From Chthoniobacteraceae bacterium (GTDB lineage Bacteria > Verrucomicrobiota > Verrucomicrobiia > Chthoniobacterales > Chthoniobacteraceae): a DNA stretch of 64,000 bases. The translations under genes and the position numbers were made by a program. Below the pieces are notes generated by a model. That model made no database searches and was not told where the DNA came from. It worked only from the letters and a program-made list of their open reading frames with translations. Positions within the stretch are counted from its first letter, which is position 1. Each line of letters begins with the position of its first letter. Shown piece by piece: positions 36,442-44,530 of this stretch. Where the stretch lies: the NCBI GenBank assembly GCA_947449735.1, contig CANFTB010000016.1, positions 21,094 through 85,093 on the forward strand, read 5' to 3'.

Positions 36442-36849
36442 ATGATCACTTCTCGCTCAAACACATTGCGTCTGTCCACCGCGGTGGTTGTCGGGGTTTT
36501 GACGGGGCTGGCGTGGCAGCCAGCCAGCGGACGGGGTTTCGGAGGCTCGATTTCCAGTGCCGATGGTGCGTTCGGCGGATTCGAGTTCGGAAGACTTGGG
36601 GGAGGGCCGGCTTCAAAGCTGGGGTCTCACAATGGTCCGTTCGCCTCCTTTGACGGACGGGAGGTGCTTTGGCGGGAGAGGGGAGGAAACATAGTGGTGC
36701 TCTCTCCTGTGGGGGGACGGACGAAGCACAAGGCGAGTCGGGAAGAAACGAGTCGTTCGTCTACGGATTTCTGCTTCGGATATGGGGACGCGATCGGGAT
36801 CGCATTGCGGCGCGCGCCCGCGGGGGCGGTGCGTTCAGACGGAAGATGA
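36442..36849 (+). CDS. Small putative exported Gly-rich protein
   Basis: About 135 residues from ATG 36442. The N-terminus looks like a signal peptide (STAVVVGVLTGLAWQPASG), followed by a Gly/Ser/Phe-rich stretch (GFGGSISSADGAFGGFEFG). The C-terminal part is charged and of low coding quality (KHKASREETSRSS). It converges on the large exoprotein gene. It may be real but small and unrelated to known families; I cannot assign a function. Confidence 0.4.
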   Translation: MITSRSNTLRLSTAVVVGVLTGLAWQPASGRGFGGSISSADGAFGGFEFGRLGGGPASKLGSHNGPFASFDGREVLWRERGGNIVVLSPVGGRTKHKASREETSRSSTDFCFGYGDAIGIALRRAPAGAVRSDGR

Positions 36850-36900
36850 TTTCCATCCCCCAGAGACTTTGTCGTTTGGAGACTGGGAGCGAAATTGCCG

Positions 36901-39900
36901 CTAGGGCGCCAGAAACCAGGTTTCTGTGAAGCCCAGGCCTGGAATTGAACTGGGGGCTAGAGGCCACCGACCGTTGATTTCAAGCGAATGGTGCACCCAG
37001 ATTCCATGCTTCAGAGCGTGTTCTCGAGGAACCCGAGGGAGATTCGCGTCGAACGGGATGTCCGTGGGCTGTTGTTGGCGGCTTTGAGTGATGAACTTCG
37101 AGTACCTCAACCGGGCGGATTGATCTTGATCGGCTAGGTCGTCGGGAGCGGGTGCCGGAGCGGGTGCCGGAGCGGGTGCCGGAGCAGGTGCCGGAGCAGG
37201 TGCCGGAGCAGGTGCCGGAGCAGGTGCCGGAGCAGGTGCCGGGGCGGGTGCCGGGGGGAGAATTGCCAGAGGTTGCAGCTTGAACCCGCTTGAATTCCTC
37301 AGCCCAAATTGCGATCGCATTTCCAGCGCCGCCGCCAGAATCACGCCCTCTAAGCTAGAGTGGTTGTGGTTGCCTGTGATCAAACCATCGGTTGTGTTTA
37401 GATAAACATTTGAAATGCCGCTGGAGGATGGCTGAACAGTCAGGTGTCCGTTGATCTCAATCGTTGGGGCGACCAAGCCAAGTCCGATGTCATGCTGCGT
37501 TACGCCGGCACCCGGTTCCGGGGCTCTTGCTAAAAGAGTCAGATTCTCGAGGTTTAACGTGATCGATTGGAATGCAGCCACGTCCCCCAGTACGACATTC
37601 TTGGCCGCAATCAAGAGTGCGCCCTGATCAACGACAAGCTTATGTCCGACTCCCATGGAGACTTGTTCTGCGCGGATCGTTAGGTTGCCGTTCTCTTTGA
37701 CAATGGTCGATTGTCCCCGGGGAGCCTGGGATCCCAAGGTGTTGAGCTGTATGCGCTTGGTGGCTTCCAGTAAAGTCGCTTTCACAAGAATCTCTTCGGT
37801 TGCGTCCAGAGAAAGCGCATTGGCCACCGAGGTGTTTTGAATCTGGATCCTGCCTGCCGAAGCCGTCAGATCTTGAAGTCGACGAACCGAGCCTGTCTGT
37901 CCTTCCAATGTGACCTGTCCCGAGGTGAACAATGTTAGCGCACCGGGACCGTCGAGGGACTTTTTAATAACGATGCTCCCATTGCCGGAACTGCGTAAAC
38001 GGACCGCAGCCAAGACTTCTACGGAGTTCCGGTACAACTGGTCCCCGGTGGTGGAGACGTCTCCGGAGATGCGGGTCGTTCCCTCGGCTCCAGTAGCGAG
38101 GCTTGTGAGAGCGAACGGACCGGACAAAGAGGTGATGCCCGCCGTGCTGGTTTCGAGGCGGAAGGGCCCCTCGGCTCCATTGCTCAATTCAATGGCGCCG
38201 CCGGAGGAACTCCGCAGCAGTGTGTCTTGGTTGAGGACAATACCTCCGGAAAAAGTCTGGGCACCGCTTGTTACTATCGAACCGCCGAGCCAGATCCCGT
38301 CCTTTGCGCGCACACTGAGGGAGGCGATGTCGTAATCGCCGAGGAGGTCTGCCTTGCCTCCCGTGTATACAGACAGGTTAAACGCACCGTCGGCGCCGCC
38401 CTTCAGGGCGATGTTCCCGGCCGGACCGGCGCTCAGAGTCGTCGCACTTTGGAGGTGCACGACGCCGGAAAACGTTTGGTCTCCCGAGGTGGCGACGATC
38501 CCGCCCTCAAAGTTGAGCGGGCCTTCGATCTGGATCGATTGCAGTCCCGTGAGGGCGCCCTGAAGGGTGGTGTCGCCTTTGATGCTCAGCGCCTGCTCGT
38601 TTCCAAGAACTGCACCGACCACATTGACTCGGGCTCCAGAGAGAGTCACGGAACCTTCCATGGACAGGTTGTTGTGAAAGGTCTGGGCTCCGCTGGTTAT
38701 GACGTTCGTTGAGAGAAAAAGGGCGCCGCCCAAATCTGTTTCAAGGCTGAGGATGGGCCGAGCGGAACCTACTTGTCCGTCCAGTCGCGCAGCGCCCCGG
38801 GTGAGGAGCGTGAGTGAGCCCGGACCGTCGAGGGTCCCCTTGAAGACAAGGTCCCCGGCAGCCGAACTTTCCAAACGGACTGCACCCAAGATTTCGACGG
38901 AGTTCCGGTACAACTGCCCCCCGGTGGTGGAGACGTCTCCGGAGATGCGGGTCGTTCCCTCTGCTGCCGTGGCGAGGCTTGTGAGAGCGAACGGACCGGA
39001 CAAAGTGGTGATGCCCGCCGTGCTGGTTTCGAGGTTGAAGGGGCCCTGAACGCCGCTGGTCAAATTAATGGAGCTGCCCGCGGAACTGCGTAGAACCGAG
39101 TCGCTTTTGAGCCAAATGCCGCTCGCGTACGTCTGAACTCCGGTTGTGACAATGGAGCCGCCAATCCAGGTTTCGCCCTCGGCGAGAACCTTGAGGGAGG
39201 CGATGCTGTAGTTGCCGAGAATTGCCGCTCTACCTCCCGAGGATACAACCATTTCAAAGGGGCCTTCGGCACCAGCTCCCAAGGAAATGTCTCCTGCAGG
39301 ACCGCTAATCAGAGAGGTCTCATTTTGGAGGCGCAGAGTGCCGGTGTAGTTCTGGTATCCCGAGCTGGCGATCAATCCACCCTTGAAAATGAGGGGGCCT
39401 TCTACCCATAGGGACTTCAGGCCAGTCGCAGAACCTTGGAGCGTAGATTCTCCGTTAATGCGCAATGACTGGTCGTTTCCGGTGATATCGCCGTTTATTA
39501 TGACAGTTGAGCCGGTCAGAGTTGCCGGTCCTGCAAGGGCAATGGCATCGTTAAATGTTTGTGCGCCAGTAGTGCGTATGTTTGCGGACAGGACAGTCGT
39601 GCCTCCAAAATCGGTTTCGAGTCTGTTGGTCGATACATTCCCGGCGATCAGCGTGGCTCCTGATGTCTTGAGGTTCAGTCCGAACTCGCCGGTTGCGCCT
39701 GCTGCTAGGCGGATGTCGCCTCCTCCGGTGCTGTAAAGTGTCGTAGGAGCAGCGATTTCGAGGGCGTCTCCGTAGGTCTGGGGCCCGGTCGTTTGCACCG
39801 AGCCGTGCAGGAGACGTGTTTTTCCGCCGGCGTCTGTGTAAAGGCTTTCTGCAGCTAAGGAATTTTGAAACGTGACGGTGCCCAGTGACGAAATGGAAAT

Positions 39901-42900
39901 GTTTTTGACCTTGAGCCCTGCTCCGATCGCTCCGGCGAAAAATATGTCTCCACTCGAGGTCTGCAGCGTCAGGTCTTGTGTGCCGTTGATCTGTTTCTCA
40001 ACTTGGATCGGACCGATGCCGGACACAAAGCTGGTGGGCACCAGTAGATTCATGTCTTCCTTTACGGAAATTGCACCTGCACCAGTGGGGCGCCCGAGGG
40101 TCAAAGAGCGAAAGCCTGCGATTGAAAAAGCCGAGAGCTTGCTCTGGTTGAGGTCAAGTTGCCCCGGCGTGTCCGTTGAGGCTGCAGAGTTGATTGCTAC
40201 GGGGGTCATTGCGTTGCCTTGGCCAAGGGTCAGTGCGCCGGTTCCCGTGATGCTGTTTTTTGTCGCGCTTACGAACAGTTCGTCTGCGTAAAGGAGAAGG
40301 GGGTTGGCGCCGGCTTTCAATGATCTGGCTAACGTTAGCTTGCCGCCCGCCTCGAACGTCGTTGCCTGCAAGAGCTCGACGTCTTCGGAGAAGATTTGAT
40401 CTTGGGTTGTCCGGATCTGAACTGCCGCGCCGTTCAGATCCTCGATGACTGTTTTCTCTCCTGTTTTAGCGCTGTAGTTTACTGTGACTCCTTTGAGGGG
40501 TGTTTCGGAACCGAGCGATGCTGAAATTTGTGTGATTCCGCCCGCGCTGATGGTGAGCAGGCTTTGTCCGTCGACTTTTGCTTGCACGATAACGTTCGCA
40601 TTGGTCACCAGGGTTGTATCGGTCGGAAGTTGGATTGGACCGGCAATCACCACGTGTGCGGTGCTGTCCGCTCTTCCGATGACCAGCTTTTGGACGGTGT
40701 TTCCAATGGTCGAGAAGGAGGCGGGGCCGACTACCAGTGCTTCGGCATTCGGCGCCGGGTCCGCAATTCTGGTGCTGACGCTTAGCGCGAATGGTTGGAT
40801 CGTAAGGACGTTGACGTTTGAGATCGAGCCGGGGCCTCCATTCAAAGACAGGTTGCTGTCGCAGATCAGACTCAGGCTGTAACCTCCTCCGTCGACGGCT
40901 CCTTTCAACGTGATAGAACCATACACAGGCGTTGGAGCCGGGGTAGATGTGCTTACGGTGAAAATCTGATTCGAGCTGCGGAGTTCCGTGCTTGCCGTGA
41001 GCTGCCATCCGGCTTGGACCTCGATGGGTACGTTTGAGGTCGCTCCAGTGCCACGGGCATAGCTTTGACCGTCGAAGCCTATCACAAGGGATCCGATCGT
41101 TTTGCCGTCCAGAAAATTCAGATCAGAACGAGTCAGGTCCATTGAGAGGTCTGTGGTTGGCCGGGTCGTGTCTTCGGTCGCGCCGTTTACGATGATTTTC
41201 CGGCCGCCGCCTTGGCCGTTGGGAATCACGTTGATCTGCAACGCCGTGAGATCACGCATGGGCTGGCGGATGTCCACCTCCAAGGCACGGATCCAAAGCG
41301 TCTTGTTGAGCCCGTCCGACGCCAGGGAGCCTCCAAGCGAGGCGTTTATTCTGACTGTAGAATAGGACTGAAGCTCTGTAGTCGCCTTTAGTGCGATGGG
41401 TGTGCCACTGAACGTCAGGTCTCCGGTCATGTCGGAGCGTCCGAGAAGGATCCGGTTGAAAGTGCCGCCGAGTGCCCGGTATTCGCCTGCGGTGATGGTG
41501 AGGGCGGAGGGGTTGTTTGAGGTCTCTCCAATAATCATTCCGCGGGCGACCGGGTTGATGCTCTGGTTGCCGTTGTTGACGGGCTGAATCACGAGGGTTC
41601 CAAGGCCCGACACGCTGGCGGAGGAGGGGTCGATGTCGATTTCCCTGCCTTGGAGCGTAATGCCCTGCAGAACACCAGAGCTGCTGAGGCCCGTTTGAAT
41701 GGGGCTGTTAATAATGAGGGTGTCGGACGCAGTCAGGCTCAGGCCGTTTACTCTTTTGCCCGTAAGATTTACGGCAGCATTGATTCGAATGTTTCCTCCG
41801 ATCATTGCGCCGGCTCTACCGAGGGTCAATGTACCCGGGAAGTTTGTCGCAAAGCTTGAGAGCTCGTCGATGTGGAGTTTGAGGAAATCACCGGCCGGGG
41901 CAGATGTGCCGGAGTATACTTCCATGTCGCGGACAGCGTTGCTTCCGGAGGGGCCATATGCCGGTCCGATGCTGATGTTTCCCGAACCCTTGATTTGAGC
42001 GAGCACACCGGGACTGAATTGCAGGCCGTTTGAGGCCAGGGAAAGTCCCTTGAGTCCGGTATCGATAGGCGCCTCAAAAACAAGCTGGCCTCCGCATCGC
42101 AGGGTAAGCGTGCCGCCCTTTCCTCCGGCTGCCGAGTTCAAAGTCACGGCCTCCTTGACCGTAAGGCTTGTCGAGGTGGTGGTGCCCTCGTTTCCAATCG
42201 CGAGCCCGAGGCTGTTATCGGCCAGACTTTTCACCGCGAGGGGTGAAATTCTGTAGATTCCCGATGCTGGCGCGGCCGAGGTGATTTCCATCGAAATGTG
42301 TCCGATGCCGAGAGCTGCAACCCATCCGGATGGAACGGCGATGGTTTGTTTCAGATCGATGTTGCCTCCGTACAGCTCCAGGTAGGACGTGTTGAGGAGC
42401 TGGACTGACGCGTGGTTCGCAAATCCCAGTGCACCCGATCGGAGCCGCAAAAAGGTGCCCACTCCGCTTCCCCTGTCCATGGACAGCGACTGGTTTGCGC
42501 TTGGGTCGCCGATTTGAAAGAGGGCGGTACTGTCTATGCGTCCCATGTAAAGCGCGATAAAATCCGAGCTGATCGCCTGCAGGTCTTGTGCGGTGAAATC
42601 AAGACGGCGGGAAGTGGAGTCGTCGGCTGACAATAGCTTCACACCGGTCGCTGCGTTGGCCTGTACGAAGTTCAGTGCACCGCTTCCTTTCAGCGAGTTT
42701 ATGCCTCCGGTCAGGTTGATTTCATCCGCCGTGATTGAAACGGTGCCGAGACCTCCGGTCGTTACCCGGTCTTGGCCCAGTTCGATTGAAACGGCGCCTA
42801 TAGCGATGACTCCGGTGGTGTTTGTCCCGAGCAGTTGAATGTTCGATACGTTGCGGTTGAATTGTGTGGTGGAAATTCGGGTGTCGATGTTTCCAAGAAT

Positions 42901-44481
42901 CTCGATGCCGTCCGAACTTGCGTTTGCGAGATGATCAACGAGGAGCGAGATGGTGTTTCCCGCTGTTTTCAAGGAGGCTGCCGTGGAAAGTTTGAGCCAT
43001 CCAGTGCCGTCCTTGTCGGAGTCGGCCGTCAGCGAGATCGCGCCATTTTTTGTGGCGATCGCCGCGTTCACAAAGAGGTTTCGCCCTGCGCTGAAGACGA
43101 TCCCTGCTCCGGTGGAGGTGAGGGAAATGGGCTGGTTTATCGTGATGTCTTGTGTGGCACTGAGGGTGATCGTGGCCGCGGAGCCGTTGATCGCCGAACT
43201 ATCCACGATTTGCTCACCTGTGCCGTTGATGGTGCCCTTTCCCCCGCTTTGAATGGTTAGATTCACCGGGTCGAGGAGCCAGGTGCCGGTTCGGCCGTCT
43301 GGGGTTCTGGTGTCGACCCGACCGCTCGAACCTATGGCGAGTTGAAGTCTTCCCGAGGTTTCGACATTGCCGCCTCTAGCATTTGCACCCAAGCCTAGCG
43401 CCTGAATGGACCCATCGAAGCGCGTGGACCCATTGGACCAGATGACGACATTTCCACCGTCCCCGGCATGTGTTGCGTTTGCAGCGATGGTGCTCTGGGA
43501 GTCTACGAAGGTGGCCTCTGATTGTAAAAGCGAGGGGCCTCCCTGGTAGGCGCCGCCTATCAGTATGTCTCCGCCGCCAATGGGCCCGCTGGCGTTGATC
43601 TTCGCTTTTTTGAGTGAGACAGATCGTCCTGTAACCTCAACCCGGCCTCCCTTCGCGCGCGGGTCTTTTGAGGTTGCTTCTACGAGCCCGGAGATCTCGA
43701 CGCTTCCGCGATTTCCCCCGGCGACCTGCACGACTGAGGCGTGGATCTCGCCTGCTTGCCTGATCAGGGAGGCGTAGCCGTCTCCTGCTCTCAGTGTGAC
43801 TTGCCTGGCCTTTATCGAGCCCTCATTGGTGATTACATAAGGGTGCGTCTGGCCGTATCCGTTTGAGCTGCCTTGGCTCGATACGAAAATGTTCTGCTGT
43901 TTATAACCAGTGTAAATCTGGTTTCCGACAAGCAGGCTGACCTCTCCTTCGGTGGATTCGAGGCGGCCGGAGTTTTCGATGCTTTGTCCGATCAGTTGGA
44001 TGTCGGCCTGCGAGCTGAGTCGTCCCGAGTTGGCGATCCTGCCATTCACCTCCGTGAAACGGTGCCGGCCCGAGTTAAAGTCCGAGTCGCTGATGTTGCC
44101 CGCTGCGGCCACGAGTGCGCCGACGTTGATGACTGAACCCCGGTTGAACATGATTCCCGCTGGGTTCACCAACATCACGTTACCGTTGGCGTTTATTCTT
44201 CCCGATATTTGAGTGGGATTCGGGTCTTTAATGCGATTTAAAACCCACGAGTTCTGGGTTGGCTGCCGAAAGTTGACGGATTCGTTCCTGGCGATGTCGA
44301 AACTCCGGTATTCCACGACCGCCCGGTCGGAAACCTTGATGTTCATCTGGCTTCCGGTTCGGCTGAATGATGCGGCGCCGCTGACTACGGTTTCCCCTGT
44401 TGGAAGCGCATTAGCAGTGGTCGCTGGAAGCGCAAAAAGCAGAGCCTCGCAGACGAAAAGAAAAGTCAGGTCGTGTTTCAT
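36901..44481 (-). CDS. Large two-partner secretion exoprotein (filamentous haemagglutinin-type, TpsA)
   Basis: About 2526 residues from ATG 44481, which gives a signal peptide (MKHDLTFLFVCEALLFALPATTANA); the tracked start adds 32 unlikely codons. Residues ~25-180 form the TPS secretion domain (VEYRSFDIARNESVNFRQP, ISGRINANGNVMLVNPAGIMFNRGSVINVGALVAAA). A long beta-helix of imperfect repeats follows. Two almost identical 292-residue blocks lie near residues 1630-2210. An Ala-Pro repeat covers ~2408-2443, and the C-terminus ends with FTETWFLAP after NGRWPLAPSS. It is probably a secreted adhesin or matrix protein, exported by the TpsB encoded 49 bp upstream. Confidence 0.9.
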   Translation of the reverse strand: MKHDLTFLFVCEALLFALPATTANALPTGETVVSGAASFSRTGSQMNIKVSDRAVVEYRSFDIARNESVNFRQPTQNSWVLNRIKDPNPTQISGRINANGNVMLVNPAGIMFNRGSVINVGALVAAAGNISDSDFNSGRHRFTEVNGRIANSGRLSSQADIQLIGQSIENSGRLESTEGEVSLLVGNQIYTGYKQQNIFVSSQGSSNGYGQTHPYVITNEGSIKARQVTLRAGDGYASLIRQAGEIHASVVQVAGGNRGSVEISGLVEATSKDPRAKGGRVEVTGRSVSLKKAKINASGPIGGGDILIGGAYQGGPSLLQSEATFVDSQSTIAANATHAGDGGNVVIWSNGSTRFDGSIQALGLGANARGGNVETSGRLQLAIGSSGRVDTRTPDGRTGTWLLDPVNLTIQSGGKGTINGTGEQIVDSSAINGSAATITLSATQDITINQPISLTSTGAGIVFSAGRNLFVNAAIATKNGAISLTADSDKDGTGWLKLSTAASLKTAGNTISLLVDHLANASSDGIEILGNIDTRISTTQFNRNVSNIQLLGTNTTGVIAIGAVSIELGQDRVTTGGLGTVSITADEINLTGGINSLKGSGALNFVQANAATGVKLLSADDSTSRRLDFTAQDLQAISSDFIALYMGRIDSTALFQIGDPSANQSLSMDRGSGVGTFLRLRSGALGFANHASVQLLNTSYLELYGGNIDLKQTIAVPSGWVAALGIGHISMEITSAAPASGIYRISPLAVKSLADNSLGLAIGNEGTTTSTSLTVKEAVTLNSAAGGKGGTLTLRCGGQLVFEAPIDTGLKGLSLASNGLQFSPGVLAQIKGSGNISIGPAYGPSGSNAVRDMEVYSGTSAPAGDFLKLHIDELSSFATNFPGTLTLGRAGAMIGGNIRINAAVNLTGKRVNGLSLTASDTLIINSPIQTGLSSSGVLQGITLQGREIDIDPSSASVSGLGTLVIQPVNNGNQSINPVARGMIIGETSNNPSALTITAGEYRALGGTFNRILLGRSDMTGDLTFSGTPIALKATTELQSYSTVRINASLGGSLASDGLNKTLWIRALEVDIRQPMRDLTALQINVIPNGQGGGRKIIVNGATEDTTRPTTDLSMDLTRSDLNFLDGKTIGSLVIGFDGQSYARGTGATSNVPIEVQAGWQLTASTELRSSNQIFTVSTSTPAPTPVYGSITLKGAVDGGGYSLSLICDSNLSLNGGPGSISNVNVLTIQPFALSVSTRIADPAPNAEALVVGPASFSTIGNTVQKLVIGRADSTAHVVIAGPIQLPTDTTLVTNANVIVQAKVDGQSLLTISAGGITQISASLGSETPLKGVTVNYSAKTGEKTVIEDLNGAAVQIRTTQDQIFSEDVELLQATTFEAGGKLTLARSLKAGANPLLLYADELFVSATKNSITGTGALTLGQGNAMTPVAINSAASTDTPGQLDLNQSKLSAFSIAGFRSLTLGRPTGAGAISVKEDMNLLVPTSFVSGIGPIQVEKQINGTQDLTLQTSSGDIFFAGAIGAGLKVKNISISSLGTVTFQNSLAAESLYTDAGGKTRLLHGSVQTTGPQTYGDALEIAAPTTLYSTGGGDIRLAAGATGEFGLNLKTSGATLIAGNVSTNRLETDFGGTTVLSANIRTTGAQTFNDAIALAGPATLTGSTVIINGDITGNDQSLRINGESTLQGSATGLKSLWVEGPLIFKGGLIASSGYQNYTGTLRLQNETSLISGPAGDISLGAGAEGPFEMVVSSGGRAAILGNYSIASLKVLAEGETWIGGSIVTTGVQTYASGIWLKSDSVLRSSAGSSINLTSGVQGPFNLETSTAGITTLSGPFALTSLATAAEGTTRISGDVSTTGGQLYRNSVEILGAVRLESSAAGDLVFKGTLDGPGSLTLLTRGAARLDGQVGSARPILSLETDLGGALFLSTNVITSGAQTFHNNLSMEGSVTLSGARVNVVGAVLGNEQALSIKGDTTLQGALTGLQSIQIEGPLNFEGGIVATSGDQTFSGVVHLQSATTLSAGPAGNIALKGGADGAFNLSVYTGGKADLLGDYDIASLSVRAKDGIWLGGSIVTSGAQTFSGGIVLNQDTLLRSSSGGAIELSNGAEGPFRLETSTAGITSLSGPFALTSLATGAEGTTRISGDVSTTGDQLYRNSVEVLAAVRLRSSGNGSIVIKKSLDGPGALTLFTSGQVTLEGQTGSVRRLQDLTASAGRIQIQNTSVANALSLDATEEILVKATLLEATKRIQLNTLGSQAPRGQSTIVKENGNLTIRAEQVSMGVGHKLVVDQGALLIAAKNVVLGDVAAFQSITLNLENLTLLARAPEPGAGVTQHDIGLGLVAPTIEINGHLTVQPSSSGISNVYLNTTDGLITGNHNHSSLEGVILAAALEMRSQFGLRNSSGFKLQPLAILPPAPAPAPAPAPAPAPAPAPAPAPAPAPAPAPAPAPAPDDLADQDQSARLRYSKFITQSRQQQPTDIPFDANLPRVPREHALKHGIWVHHSLEINGRWPLAPSSIPGLGFTETWFLAP
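37151..37258. repeat. 12-bp minisatellite encoding Ala-Pro repeats
   Basis: Nine head-to-tail 12-bp units of GGTGCCGGAGCG/A (the last two degenerate, with GGGG) occur in the exoprotein gene. On the coding strand each unit encodes Ala-Pro-Ala-Pro. The array is followed by DDLADQDQSARL. Such tracts change length easily by replication slippage and would alter the length of an extended linker near the C-terminus. Confidence 0.93.
37850..38725 (-). repeat. Second copy of an 876-bp tandem duplication in the exoprotein gene (bounds approximate)
   Basis: This copy repeats the 38726-39601 copy at a constant offset of 876 bp (292 codons); for example CCGGTGGTGGAGACGTCTCC occurs at 38045 and 38921. It encodes FALTSLATGAEGTTRISGDVSTTGDQLYRNSVEVL, matching FALTSLATAAEGTTRISGDVSTTGGQLYRNSVEIL. 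Within each copy the protein shows smaller units of about 73 residues with a TTGxQTF-like motif. Confidence 0.85.
38726..39601 (-). repeat. First copy of the 876-bp tandem duplication (bounds approximate)
   Basis: In protein order this is the upstream copy (residues about 1630-1920). Stretches of near-perfect nucleotide identity with the next copy alternate with divergent stretches, as expected after a not very old duplication or gene conversion. A weaker third copy of the small unit lies just before it (SVQTTGPQTYGDALEI). Confidence 0.82.
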
Positions 44482-44530
44482 AAAGTGATAAAAATGAGGG
44501 TGTTTGTCCAACGCAGCAGCGTGGTCTCGT

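Noticed and set aside
37151-37258. CRISPR array
   Set aside because: The units are 12 bp with no spacers and are part of a coding sequence.
37655-44488. Series of plus-strand ORFs across the exoprotein gene
   Set aside because: Short, no domains, and antisense to a continuous 2526-codon gene with a signal peptide and TPS domain.
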